Both the position numbers and the translations under genes were made by a program. Of a stretch of 53,558 nt of DNA, positions 1-7,750 are shown in pieces. The stretch is taken from the NCBI GenBank assembly GCA_009775095.1, contig VSOZ01000011.1, positions 40,966-94,523 on the forward strand, in the 5' to 3' direction. The first letter of the stretch is position 1. Each line of letters starts with the position of its first letter. The notes under the pieces were generated by a model. That model had not been told where the DNA came from. It saw only the letters and a list, made by a program, of their open reading frames with translations, and searched no databases. The DNA comes from Muribaculum sp. Lineage in GTDB: Bacteria; Bacteroidota; Bacteroidia; Bacteroidales; Muribaculaceae.

Positions 1-1
1 A

Positions 2-202
2 TTGGGCGATAATGACACGGCTCTTGAGTATTACAACAAAGCGTTGACAATATATCGAAAAGTCTTTGGTGACGAACATCCTGACACTAATACAATAAAA
101 GATAATTTTAATCAAACGCTGGATAAAGTCAATTCGTCAAAGAAGAATGATGGATTTTTCGGAAAGATAGCCTCGCTATTTAAGCGTAAACATAAAGGAT
201 GA
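2..202 (+). CDS. C-terminal fragment of a TPR protein (cut by window edge)
   Basis: The reading frame is open to the left edge, so only the last ~66 residues are visible and the true start lies outside the window. The visible part begins with one TPR-like helix pair of the kinesin-light-chain type (ALEYYNKALTIYRKVFGDEH) and ends in a lysine-rich tail after a short hydrophobic patch (GFFGKIASLF). Such repeats usually mediate protein-protein contacts; no specific role can be read from this fragment. The stop codon lies 7 nt before the first copy of the multi-hairpin repeat. Confidence 0.6.
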   Translation: MGDNDTALEYYNKALTIYRKVFGDEHPDTNTIKDNFNQTLDKVNSSKKNDGFFGKIASLFKRKHKG

Positions 203-209
203 CTCTATG

Positions 210-540
210 GTTAAGTCATTGATGTAGTGTCGGAGACACTTAATGTGCAGAACCCCGCGATAAGCCGGCGTAGACGGCGGTTCGTGGGGTGAGCGGAGGC
301 CCACACGGCAAATGCCTGTCGGGGACAGGCGACATACCACACGTGGCCATACGGATACGTTTCACGTCCCCGACGCGAAGTCCCTGTGGGGCATTCCTGT
401 ACCCCATGAACCGCGCCCAACGGCGCTAATCATGGGGCTCTACACATATCGTGTCTTCGACACGGCCCTTCCCGGCAACTCCCATATCTAAACATGGATT
501 CTACATTCTCCGTCCTAAAAATCAGCATTTTGCATCTGAT
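210..540 (+). repeat. Multi-hairpin repeat, copy 1 (331 bp)
   Basis: First of two head-to-tail copies (period 333 bp) that are nearly identical to copy 2 at 543-873 and related to copy 3 at 3385-3706. Within it, in order, are short palindromes with three-base loops: GTGTC-GGA-GACAC, a long arm pair ACCCC...GGGGT, GCCTGTC-GGG-GACAGGC, a CACGTC-CCC-GACGCG hairpin (one mismatch here, perfect in copies 2 and 3), CCCCATGA...TCATGGGG, and CGTGTC-TTC-GACACG at 450-464. It ends with TTTTGCATCTGAT. Open frames inside it are artefacts of the palindromes; no transposase is present. It starts 7 nt after a stop codon on the same strand. It looks like a non-autonomous repeat whose hairpin structure is conserved. 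Confidence 0.85.
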
Positions 541-542
541 TC

Positions 543-873
543 GTTAAGTCATTGATGTAGTGTCGGAGACACGTAATGTGCGTAACCCCGCGATAAGCCG
601 GCGCAGACGGCGGTTCGTGGGGTGAGCGGAGGGCCCCACGGCAGATGCCTGTCGGGGACAGGCGACATACCACACGGGGCCATACGGATACGTTTCGCGT
701 CCTCGACGCGAAGTCCTTGCTGGGCATTCCTTTACCCCATGAACCGCGCCCGACGGCGCTAATCATGGGGCTCTACACATATCGTGTCTTCGACACGGCC
801 CTTCTCTGCAACTCCCATATCTAAACATGGATTCTACACTCTTTGTCCTAAAAATCAGCATTTTGCATCTGAT
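543..873 (+). repeat. Multi-hairpin repeat, copy 2 (331 bp, tandem)
   Basis: Same length and order of palindromes as copy 1, separated from it by two bases. Differences are scattered substitutions, for example CGCGTC-CTC-GACGCG in place of the mismatched hairpin of copy 1. The last hairpin, CGTGTC-TTC-GACACG, is at 783-797. The copy ends about 14 bp before the -33 box proposed for the GH2 gene, so it lies upstream of that gene's promoter rather than in its mRNA. Confidence 0.85.
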
Positions 874-886
874 CTCTCATAGCGGG

Positions 887-918
887 ATTGTGCGGGTTGT
901 GTTAAATTGCTATATTTG
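887..918 (+). promoter_or_regulatory. Promoter of the GH2 gene
   Basis: A -7 box TATATTTG (911-918) matches the Bacteroides consensus TAnnTTTG. ATTG at 887-890 lies 20 bp upstream in the -33 position (consensus TTTG). The predicted start of transcription is about 25 nt before the ATG at 952. Confidence 0.55.
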
Positions 919-951
919 TGTTGTAAGTGTTTTAACCATGTCTGTATGTCC

Positions 952-3378
952 ATGAAGAAGATAAGTGCTGTGATAGCGTTGGTGTTGGCGTTTATGGCGC
1001 CGGCACTGCTTGATGCCCGTGAAGTTGTTGACATGAACCGTGGCTGGCGGTTTTGTTATGGCGACGCCGATACCATGCGGTTGCCCGAAGTCGATGACAG
1101 CGGTTGGGCTATAATAAATGTGCCTCATGACTTTCAGATATCGCAGCCGTGGGTGGAGCCGACGGCCGATGAGATGCCCGATCTTGACAATCCGGTGGCC
1201 AACGTAAAGAGCCGGTTGAGTGCGCGGGGCTTTAAGGAGCCGGGAGTAGGGTGGTACAGAAAACATCTGACTCCGCTGCCCGAATGGACGGGTCGTCGCG
1301 TACTGCTCGACTTCGAGGGGATAATGCTTACGGGCGACATCTATCTTAACGGCGAACGGGTCGGCGGCACAGATTACGGCTATCTCGGCACAGAGATTGA
1401 CATAACCGACCGACTGAAGCCGGGCGAACCCAATCTTATCGCAGTCAGGGCCGACACAGGGCGTCCTGAAAATTCACGTTGGTATACGGGCGGAGGATTG
1501 TATCGCGACGTGAAGATAGTCGTGACCGATGCAGACCGTTATTTTACCCGTCATCCGCTTTACATAACGACTCCGGTCGTGAGCGACTCTATAGCCTCGG
1601 TCAAGATAACGGGCGAGATAGCCAATCATCTCCCTGACGGTAAGCCTATGACTGTCAGGACCGATATTGTAAGCCCCGAGGGCGATACGATAAATAGACG
1701 CACTGTACGGCTTGCTGTCAACCGGCGTCAGCGCGTCAAGGAGTATCTGCTTGACAGTGTCGCGGTAAAACGACCGTCATTGTGGAGCTGTGAGTCGCCG
1801 TCGCTTTACAAAGCTGTGGTGTCGGTATACAATGATGACGGCACTGTGGCCGACAGGGTAGAGGCCACTTTCGGCATACGCTCGATAGAGTACTCCCCCG
1901 AGTTCGGGTTCAGGCTCAACGGCCGTAAGGTGCTCCTCAAAGGTATAGCCAATCATCATACTCTCGGCGCGCTTGGCGCGGCTGCCTATGAGCGGGCCAT
2001 GGAGAAGCGCATCAAATTGTTGAAGGACTTCGGGTTCAACCATATACGTACATCCCACAATCCGTACAGCACCTCGTTTCTTGACTTGTGTGACCGTTAC
2101 GGCATACTTGTTGTCGATGAACTGTATGACAAGTGGCTTACGCAGTATGCCGGCGGTCGTAAGGAGTGGGTCGAGCAGTGGCCCCACGACGTACCTGAAT
2201 TTATAAAGCGCGACCGCAATCATCCTTCGGTGATAATGTGGAGTCTCGGCAACGAGTTGCAGACACTGTGGGAGATACCGTATGCCGACTGGGGAGTGAC
2301 GCCCTACAGGATGCAGCGCGAACTGCTCCGCCGCTATGATGACACACGGCCCGTCACTGTGGCCATGCACCCGCGTGGACGCAATCAGGCCACCGACTCA
2401 TTGCCGGCGCCGCTTGCATTGGAGACCGACATAGCCGCCTACAATTATCGCTACATGTACTTCCCCGGTGACGGCCGGCGTTTCCCCCGGATGGTTTTCT
2501 ACCAAAGCGAGGCCAATACCTCCAACATGGGGCCCAATTATTTTGACATGGACCTTGACCGTGTTATCGGGCTTGCCTATTGGGGCATGATAGATTATCT
2601 CGGTGAGTCACACGGCTGGCCGGCAAAAGGCTGGAACGAGGGTGTGTTTGACATATCGCTTGAGCCGAAGCCGAACGCCTACTTCCTGCGCAGTTACTTC
2701 AAACCCGACGAGCCGTTGGTGCACATCGGCATAATAAATAAGGATTACAGTACCGAATGGAACGGCATCAAAGTCGGCTCAACCCGTATGTCGGAGCTTT
2801 GGAATCTGAGTCCCGGCTGCCGGGTGTCGCTCTACACCTACACCAATGCCGATGAGGTGGAGCTGGTGGTAAACGGACAAAGCATGGGTCGGAGGGTAAA
2901 TAACCGTGCCGACTCCAAGACAAGAAACCGCATATTGTGGGATAGCATACCGTACAGACCGGGCTATGTCGAGGCTGTGGCCTACAACTCCGGTAGCTCC
3001 CGCCCTGTGGCGCGTCATCGTATCAGTACCGCCGGTGAGGCCCGTAAGCTCGTCATGGATTTCGATAACCGAGACTGGAAAGCCGACGGTTATGACCTTC
3101 AGCATGTACGTGTAGTGGCGGTTGACGGCAAAGGGCGTCGTGTGCATGGTGCCGACGCGCAGGTCGAGTTTACTGTCGAAGGGCCTGCCGAGATTGTCGG
3201 GGTCATAAACGGCGACATTACAAGCGGCGAGCCTACCGTGGGCAACCGTCGCCGCCTTTTCAACGGTACGGTTACCGCTATTCTGCGCTCAACCGGTGCT
3301 CCCGGCAAAGTCACCGTAACCGCAGCGGCCGCCGGCCTCAAACCCGCTGTCGCCTCAATCTCCGCGATTGAGCGATAG
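952..3378 (+). CDS. Secreted GH2 glycoside hydrolase (beta-galactosidase-like)
   Basis: An 808-residue family 2 glycoside hydrolase, a retaining exo-enzyme acting on beta-linked sugars in the periplasm or at the surface. ATG 952 is chosen because a typical signal peptide follows (MKKISAVIALVLAFMAPALLDA); an upstream TTG would add a cysteine-rich leader that looks non-coding. Order: jelly-roll sugar-binding domain (~30-190), Ig-like domain (~195-300), TIM barrel (~300-590) with acid/base E435 in SLGNE and nucleophile E520 in YQSEA, a DUF4982-type beta domain (NADEVELVVNG), and a C-terminal Ig-like domain. Substrate cannot be fixed; family members act on beta-galactosides, beta-glucuronides or beta-mannosides. 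It stands alone on its strand and is flanked by multi-hairpin repeats on both sides, the right one starting 7 nt after the stop. Confidence 0.92.
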   Translation: MKKISAVIALVLAFMAPALLDAREVVDMNRGWRFCYGDADTMRLPEVDDSGWAIINVPHDFQISQPWVEPTADEMPDLDNPVANVKSRLSARGFKEPGVGWYRKHLTPLPEWTGRRVLLDFEGIMLTGDIYLNGERVGGTDYGYLGTEIDITDRLKPGEPNLIAVRADTGRPENSRWYTGGGLYRDVKIVVTDADRYFTRHPLYITTPVVSDSIASVKITGEIANHLPDGKPMTVRTDIVSPEGDTINRRTVRLAVNRRQRVKEYLLDSVAVKRPSLWSCESPSLYKAVVSVYNDDGTVADRVEATFGIRSIEYSPEFGFRLNGRKVLLKGIANHHTLGALGAAAYERAMEKRIKLLKDFGFNHIRTSHNPYSTSFLDLCDRYGILVVDELYDKWLTQYAGGRKEWVEQWPHDVPEFIKRDRNHPSVIMWSLGNELQTLWEIPYADWGVTPYRMQRELLRRYDDTRPVTVAMHPRGRNQATDSLPAPLALETDIAAYNYRYMYFPGDGRRFPRMVFYQSEANTSNMGPNYFDMDLDRVIGLAYWGMIDYLGESHGWPAKGWNEGVFDISLEPKPNAYFLRSYFKPDEPLVHIGIINKDYSTEWNGIKVGSTRMSELWNLSPGCRVSLYTYTNADEVELVVNGQSMGRRVNNRADSKTRNRILWDSIPYRPGYVEAVAYNSGSSRPVARHRISTAGEARKLVMDFDNRDWKADGYDLQHVRVVAVDGKGRRVHGADAQVEFTVEGPAEIVGVINGDITSGEPTVGNRRRLFNGTVTAILRSTGAPGKVTVTAAAAGLKPAVASISAIER

Positions 3379-3384
3379 AGGTCA

Positions 3385-3706
3385 ATGTAAAAATCGGTTG
3401 TTAAATTGGGCGCTTCGGAGATGCGCTATGTGCAAAACCCCACGATAAGCCGCCGGAGGGAACGAAGTGACCGCAGGTGGCTTATCGTGGGGTGGTCTAA
3501 ATCTTAATGACAAATGCCTGTCGGGGACAGGCGACATTCCACAAAGGTTCATTCGAATATGTCTCGCGTCTTCGACGCGAAGTCATTAGTGCCGGCCTCC
3601 TATACCCCATGAAACGCGTTTTCACGCTAATCATGGGGTTATGCACATTTCGTGCCTCCGGCACGGTCCTAATAACGGATTAAATGCAAATCCTTCGATT
3701 TTACAT
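3385..3706 (+). repeat. Multi-hairpin repeat, copy 3 (diverged)
   Basis: A diverged copy in the same orientation as copies 1 and 2. It is bounded by an imperfect inverted repeat, ATGTAAAAATCG (3385-3396) and CGATTTTACAT (3696-3706). The second palindrome has become a perfect 15-bp stem (3437-3451 with 3479-3493, ACCCCACGATAAGCC). The last hairpin reads CGTGCC-TCC-GGCACG (3651-3665), where copies 1 and 2 have CGTGTC-TTC-GACACG: both strands of the stem changed and pairing is kept. It fills most of the gap between the GH2 gene and the convergent gene at 3747, so it may also act as a transcription terminator for either. Confidence 0.8.
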
Positions 3707-3746
3707 GGGACCATTTTAATCCTTTGGGGCGGTATCGGCCGTTATG

Positions 3747-4412
3747 TCAGGAGATGAACACCTTTGCTTTCTTGCGCTTGGGACGTCCTTTCTTGTCGCG
3801 TTCGGGTTCGCCTATGGAGGGCACGAATTTGTCCTCAGCCGGAGCGGCAGGTTGTACACCCGGTTGTGCGCCCGGTTTTGACGGCTCGATTTTGACCGGA
3901 TTTGACGGGTCGTAGTCGAAGCGCTTGGCGCCGCCGTTAAGATCGGTCATGTCGACAATAAACGGTATGTAGTCGCTTTCGGCAAGAAATTCGCCGTCCT
4001 TGCCCGGATTGGCGAAAACCGATACCTTGACAAATATGCGGTATTTGCGGGGATTCTTCAGGTGCAGCTCCTCGGTGGGTATGAATATGGTGCAATCTTC
4101 CACATCCATGTCGTTTTTCTTGGCCTTGAAGTAGGAGTACGACGCTATATAGTTCAGCGAGGGCGACAGACGATAGCGCCCGTTGATGTCGTGGAGGGCC
4201 CTTTTGCCGGGTACGGCGTAAAATATGGCCTGACACTGCACACCCTTGTCTTTTACGCCTTTGAGATCGAAATCGGCATGTATCATCACCCCCTTTTCTC
4301 CGTCGTGCGGAGCGTTGGTCTCAACCCATATTCTTTTAAATTCAGCCGAAGAGGCGGCGGCTGTAAACACACACAGCAGGGCCATGGCTATGGCCGTTAT
4401 ATAATGTTTCAT
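3747..4412 (-). CDS. Secreted hypothetical protein with proline- and lysine-rich tail
   Basis: A 221-residue protein starting at ATG 4412; an upstream in-frame extension would overlap the promoter. A signal peptide is clear (MKHYITAIAMALLCVFTAAASSA). The mature part (~22-170) is a beta-rich region with YRIFVKVSVFANPG and DYIPFIVDMTD segments, suggesting a single beta-sandwich. The last ~50 residues are a low-complexity linker (QPGVQPAAPAED) followed by a strongly basic stretch (DKKGRPKRKKAKV). I do not recognise the family. The basic tail could hold it to an anionic surface. It has its own promoter inside the 3' end of the B3/B4 gene. Confidence 0.75.
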   Translation of the reverse strand: MKHYITAIAMALLCVFTAAASSAEFKRIWVETNAPHDGEKGVMIHADFDLKGVKDKGVQCQAIFYAVPGKRALHDINGRYRLSPSLNYIASYSYFKAKKNDMDVEDCTIFIPTEELHLKNPRKYRIFVKVSVFANPGKDGEFLAESDYIPFIVDMTDLNGGAKRFDYDPSNPVKIEPSKPGAQPGVQPAAPAEDKFVPSIGEPERDKKGRPKRKKAKVFIS

Positions 4413-4444
4413 ATTCGTTTTTGAGGTTTTTATTGTATACACTT

Positions 4445-4476
4445 GCAAAATTACGAAAAAACGCCCGAAGCTCAAT
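4445..4476 (-). promoter_or_regulatory. Promoter of the secreted hypothetical gene
   Basis: Read on the minus strand, TAATTTTGC (4453-4445) is a near-consensus Bacteroides -7 box, and ATTG (4476-4473) lies 19 bp upstream as the -33 box. The promoter overlaps the last codons of the upstream B3/B4-domain gene, so the downstream gene can be expressed independently. Confidence 0.55.
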
Positions 4477-5131
4477 AGCTTTTAACTATTATGTTGCGCG
4501 CGTCGCAGTATTGCTCAAGCAGCCGTCGGGAGAGGGCTATGGTGTCGTCGACGGGCATCTCTTCGCCGTATATGTTTATGCACATCAGGAGCCGTCGGGT
4601 GTCGAGGCCGAGCTTGGTGCACTCGTTGTCGCTCGTGGGTGTGCCTATGCCGCCTGCGGTGTCGCGATACACCGGCATCCGTGCTATGTTGAGCATACCG
4701 CGCCCTATGGCATCAAATGGCTCCTCCTCACGTCCGGCACCGAGCGACAGGGTGTCGCCCTCGATTTTATCCGAGTCAAAGCCGCCTATGGAGTAGCCCG
4801 AGGTTATCGACACGACATTGATCAGGTCCACGAGGTTGTTGATGAAGTACAGACCCATGTCTTTGACTATGCGCCGGCAGAGCGCCTCACTCGACGGGCG
4901 GTAGCGGTTTGGCTCCTTGCCGAGCGCTTTGTAGGCTCTGCGTGTCGCGGCTATGCCGGGTCGTTTGTTTATCTCCTCTATACGATAGGTATCTTTTATT
5001 TTTTTACCGAGCAGAAGCAGTTCGTCACGCAACTCGGGCGATGTCTCCGCATTGGTCACATCGGCCTCTATTGTCACTACTTTAAGCCCCGGAGCCGCCT
5101 CCTTTATAATATCTTCGATTTTAATCTCCAT
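4472..5131 (-). CDS. B3/B4 domain protein (PheT editing-domain homologue)
   Basis: A 219-residue cytoplasmic protein resembling the free-standing B3/B4 domain family (COG3382), related to the editing/tRNA-binding region of phenylalanyl-tRNA synthetase beta chain. Supporting segments are the N-terminal helix, RPGIAATRRAYKALGKEPNR, the central LVDLINVVSITSGYSIGGFD and the C-terminal SDNECTKL region. Family members have been proposed to act on mischarged tRNA or free amino acids; this is not settled. Start ATG 5131 follows a plausible -7 box and needs no extension. It ends beside the secreted hypothetical gene but has no obvious functional link to it. Confidence 0.82.
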   Translation of the reverse strand: MEIKIEDIIKEAAPGLKVVTIEADVTNAETSPELRDELLLLGKKIKDTYRIEEINKRPGIAATRRAYKALGKEPNRYRPSSEALCRRIVKDMGLYFINNLVDLINVVSITSGYSIGGFDSDKIEGDTLSLGAGREEEPFDAIGRGMLNIARMPVYRDTAGGIGTPTSDNECTKLGLDTRRLLMCINIYGEEMPVDDTIALSRRLLEQYCDARNIIVKSY

Positions 5132-5152
5132 TTTTCGCCTTGATTATTTTTG

Positions 5153-5160
5153 CAAAAGTA
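5153..5160 (-). promoter_or_regulatory. -7 box of the B3/B4-domain gene
   Basis: TACTTTTG on the minus strand fits TAnnTTTG and lies about 21 nt before ATG 5131. No convincing -33 TTTG is seen at the usual distance. Confidence 0.4.
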
Positions 5161-5244
5161 CTCAAAATATTCGTAGGATTCTTCCTGATTTCTGAACCGT
5201 AGTAATGTATATGCGTTATATGTTTAAAAATTAAAACTATAATT

Positions 5245-5595
5245 ATGACGCAATATCGATTGAAAAGAGCTTATGAGCCGGCGTCGGATGATGACGGCTT
5301 TAGGGTGTATATCGACCGTTTATGGCCAAGGGGGCTTTCGCATGAGACTTTTCATTACGACCTGTGGGACAAGGATATCGCTCCGTCGTCGGAGCTTCGG
5401 GAATGGTTTCATGCCGACCCTGAAAACCGTTGGCCGGAATTTGAACGGCGTTACACACGTGAATTGACTGACAATCCGTCGTTTGACGCTCTTCGCCGGC
5501 TGTTGGCGCAGAAACCGGTCGTGACGCTCGTTTATTCGTCGCACGACGAACTGCACAACAATGCCGTAGTAGTACATGATTTATTAATTAAATAA
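5245..5595 (+). CDS. DUF488 family protein (YeaO-like)
   Basis: A 116-residue member of the DUF488 family. The diagnostic motifs are present: the N-terminal KRAYEPASDDDGFRVYIDRLWPRG segment, the W-D-K-D-I-A-PS-ELR-W-F stretch (~42-56), RW-EF--RY--EL and the C-terminal VTLVYSSHDELHNNAVV. The fold is small and cytosolic; the biochemical role is unknown, with only a loose association with stress and redox genes. The rubredoxin gene starts 11 nt downstream on the same strand, so the two are probably co-transcribed, giving a redox flavour to the pair. Confidence 0.9.
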   Translation: MTQYRLKRAYEPASDDDGFRVYIDRLWPRGLSHETFHYDLWDKDIAPSSELREWFHADPENRWPEFERRYTRELTDNPSFDALRRLLAQKPVVTLVYSSHDELHNNAVVVHDLLIK

Positions 5596-5606
5596 AATTC
5601 CTGATT

Positions 5607-5771
5607 ATGAAAAAGTACGTATGTGATGTTTGTGACTGGGTATATGACCCTGAAATCGGTGATCCTGAAGGCGGCATAGCTCCCGGAACGGCTTTTGAAG
5701 ATATACCTGACGATTGGGTATGCCCGATATGCGGTGTAGGTAAGGATCAGTTCAGCCCGGTGGAAGAATGA
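5607..5771 (+). CDS. rub: Rubredoxin
   Basis: A 54-residue protein below usual length cut-offs but unmistakable. It begins MKKYVCDVCDWVYDPEIGDP and ends with the WVCPICGVGKDQF motif. The two CxxC pairs (C6/C9 and C39/C42) bind a single iron, and the conserved aromatic residues Y4, Y13, F30 and W37 form the small core. Rubredoxins pass single electrons, often to rubrerythrin or superoxide reductase in oxidative-stress defence of anaerobes; no such partner is adjacent here. It is 11 nt after the DUF488 gene and is followed by a terminator hairpin at 5804-5837. Confidence 0.95.
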   Translation: MKKYVCDVCDWVYDPEIGDPEGGIAPGTAFEDIPDDWVCPICGVGKDQFSPVEE

Positions 5772-5803
5772 CGTTCTGATTATCGGTTCACTCTGCAAAA
5801 TAC

Positions 5804-5837
5804 AGACCTCTGTCGATTGTCATTTCGGCAGGGGTCT
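5804..5837 (+). terminator. Terminator after rubredoxin
   Basis: AGACCTCTGTCG (5804-5815) pairs with CGGCAGGGGTCT (5826-5837) over 12 bp if G-U pairs are allowed, followed by TCGTTTATGTCTT. It separates the DUF488-rubredoxin unit from the mtnN operon. Confidence 0.6.
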
Positions 5838-5903
5838 TCGTTTATGTCTTATTGTCTTGAAAAAAATTCGTAACTTAGCGCTCCGTATAATAAAATATAG
5901 ACA

Positions 5904-6587
5904 ATGAAGATAGCCATAATTGTGGCAATGACCAAGGAGCTTAATCTGTTGTTGCCTCTTATTGATTCATGTAAGGAAGTTGTATCGGCCAACGGTTTTT
6001 CATATTATGAGGGACTGATGGGCGGCAAGGAGGTGGCCGTGATGCAGTGCGGCATAGGTAAGGTGAATGCCGCCGTAGGTGCATTTGCACTGATTGACTC
6101 CTTTCATCCCGATATTGTGATTAACTCCGGAGTGGCCGGCGGTACCGGTTCCGACGCCAAGATACTTGATGTTGTAGTAGGTGAGCGGGTGGCTTACCAT
6201 GACGTGTGGTGCGGTCCGTGCGGAGCGCCGCGCGGATGTGTGCAGGGTTTGCCTCAATACTTCGAGGCTCCCTCGGCAGTGCTTGACTCCCCGGCTTTCA
6301 ACCGCAAGGGGGTGATGCGCGGGCTGATTGCGAGCGGCGACCAGTTTGTCGATAGCGGCGAGATGTTGTCGGCTATCACGAAGATATACCCTGATGTGAT
6401 GGCTGTCGACATGGAGTCAGCGGCAATAGCACAGATCTGTTATCTTAGAAAAGTGCCGTTTGTAAGCATACGTGTGATAAGCGACACTCCGGGCGAGGCT
6501 GATAACTCTTCGCAATATAATTCATTTTGGGAAGATGCTCCGCGCCATACATTTGAGGTGCTCATGTCCTTACTTGAAACGCTTTGA
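5904..6587 (+). CDS. mtnN: 5'-methylthioadenosine/S-adenosylhomocysteine nucleosidase
   Basis: A 227-residue enzyme that hydrolyses methylthioadenosine and S-adenosylhomocysteine to adenine plus the thioribose or S-ribosylhomocysteine. Family marks include the N-terminal MKIAIIVAMTKEL with catalytic E12, the QCGIGKVNAA segment, SGVAGG, SGDQFV, AVDMESAAIAQ (purine/ribose binding) and catalytic D194 in RVISD. It is full length and cytosolic. A weak -7 box (TAACTTAG at 5871) precedes it. luxS starts 4 nt after its stop, so product and next enzyme are encoded together: SAH is removed and AI-2 precursor formed. Confidence 0.96.
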   Translation: MKIAIIVAMTKELNLLLPLIDSCKEVVSANGFSYYEGLMGGKEVAVMQCGIGKVNAAVGAFALIDSFHPDIVINSGVAGGTGSDAKILDVVVGERVAYHDVWCGPCGAPRGCVQGLPQYFEAPSAVLDSPAFNRKGVMRGLIASGDQFVDSGEMLSAITKIYPDVMAVDMESAAIAQICYLRKVPFVSIRVISDTPGEADNSSQYNSFWEDAPRHTFEVLMSLLETL

Positions 6588-6591
6588 CATC

Positions 6592-7077
6592 ATGGAAAAG
6601 ATAGCGAGTTTTACCGTCAATCATCTCACGCTGTTGCGCGGCGTGTATGTATCGCGCAAGGATGTTACCCCATCGGGCGATGTCATTACTACTTTTGACG
6701 TGCGCATGACCGAGCCCAACCGTCAGCCGCCGTTGAGCGGACGCGCGCTGCATGCCATAGAGCATCTTGCCGCCACATTTCTGCGCAATCATCCCGAGTG
6801 GCGCGACAAGGTCGTATACTGGGGTCCTATGGGGTGTCTTACCGGCAACTACCTTCTGCTGAGCGGCGACTACGAGAGCGGCGATGTTGTGCCGCTACTG
6901 CGCGAGACCTTCCGGTTTATCGCCGATTTCGACGGCGATGTGCCCGGGGCCACTCCGCGTGACTGCGGCAACTACTCCTACATGAACCTTGATGAAGCAC
7001 GTGACGCGGCGCGGCGCTACCTGAATGAGGTGCTTGAATGTATAACACCGGAGCAACTTGTGTATCCCCGGTCATAG
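6592..7077 (+). CDS. luxS: S-ribosylhomocysteine lyase
   Basis: A 161-residue metalloenzyme that cleaves S-ribosylhomocysteine into homocysteine and DPD, the precursor of autoinducer-2. Metal ligands are H54 and H58 in the HAIEH motif (with E57) and C125 in RDCGNYS; the catalytic cysteine is C82 in GPMGCLTG. Start ATG 6592 gives the normal N-terminus (MEKIASFTVNHL); an in-frame extension to the left would run into mtnN. It lies 4 nt after mtnN and 10 nt before the AlbA_2-domain gene. With metH about 10 kb away, homocysteine can be recycled to methionine. Confidence 0.97.
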   Translation: MEKIASFTVNHLTLLRGVYVSRKDVTPSGDVITTFDVRMTEPNRQPPLSGRALHAIEHLAATFLRNHPEWRDKVVYWGPMGCLTGNYLLLSGDYESGDVVPLLRETFRFIADFDGDVPGATPRDCGNYSYMNLDEARDAARRYLNEVLECITPEQLVYPRS

Positions 7078-7087
7078 TACGGCGTAG

Positions 7088-7750
7088 ATGAAGGATCTTA
7101 AGGCGATAAAGGGCACATATTATATACACAATCTTATAAGCGAGGGCGAGCATGAGCATCAGGATTTCAAGTTTGCCATAACGGATGCAGCCAAGATTGC
7201 CCACTCGATATCGGCTTTTGCCAACAATGACGGCGGCCGCCTTCTTGTGGGCGTGAAGGACAACGGCCGCATAGCCGGTGTGCGCAACGAGGAGGACATT
7301 TTTGTCATCGAACAGGCGGCGCAGATGTACTGCCGGCCGCCGCAGGATGTGAAAGTATCGGCTTTTACCGTCGACGGAGGAGCCGTGGTGCTGCGTGTCG
7401 AGATAGCCAAAGCGGCGAAGCGTCCCGTGTATTCGCGCGAGACCGACGGTACTATGCGTGCCTACTATCGCGTGAAGGATGAGAATATCGTGGCTCATCC
7501 GGTCATGGTGAAGGCGTGGCGTCGTATGGCTGCCGAGGAGGGGCTTGTGCTGTCGCTCTCCGAGGCCGAGGCCGCCCTGCTCAACTACCTTGACGAGTGG
7601 ACCATGACCACGGTCGAGGACTATATGTGCGGTGCCCACATAAGTCGTGCTGCGGCCGAAGAGATAATAGTCAGGCTGTGTGCAGCCGGGGTTCTGGAGT
7701 TCGTATATACGGGCACGGAGTTCAAGATTATGCGCTCCGATAATCAATAA
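7088..7750 (+). CDS. AlbA_2/Schlafen-type DNA-binding domain protein
   Basis: A 220-residue protein whose first ~125 residues match the AlbA_2 (Schlafen-like) domain: E-----DFK segment (GEHEHQDFKFAIT), IAHSISAFANNDGGRLLVGVKDNG, I-GV-NEEDIF, and RVEIAKAAKRPVYS. The C-terminal part (~150-220) looks like a small winged helix (EAALLNYLDEWTMTTVEDYM... AAEEIIVRLCAAGVLEFV), giving two possible nucleic-acid-binding parts. Such proteins are often labelled transcriptional regulators or ATP-binding proteins, without firm function. It starts 10 nt after luxS, so it is the third gene of that operon. Whether it regulates the operon is unknown. Confidence 0.82.
   Translation: MKDLKAIKGTYYIHNLISEGEHEHQDFKFAITDAAKIAHSISAFANNDGGRLLVGVKDNGRIAGVRNEEDIFVIEQAAQMYCRPPQDVKVSAFTVDGGAVVLRVEIAKAAKRPVYSRETDGTMRAYYRVKDENIVAHPVMVKAWRRMAAEEGLVLSLSEAEAALLNYLDEWTMTTVEDYMCGAHISRAAAEEIIVRLCAAGVLEFVYTGTEFKIMRSDNQ

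Noticed and set aside
211..766. Minus-strand open frames of ~70-80 codons with similar peptides in both tandem repeats
   Set aside because: They follow the palindromic repeat units, differ only as the repeats do, and have no start context or family resemblance; spurious frames in a structured repeat.
1777..2370. 197-codon minus-strand frame
   Set aside because: Lies wholly inside the GH2 gene, whose catalytic motifs prove the plus strand; mirror frame.
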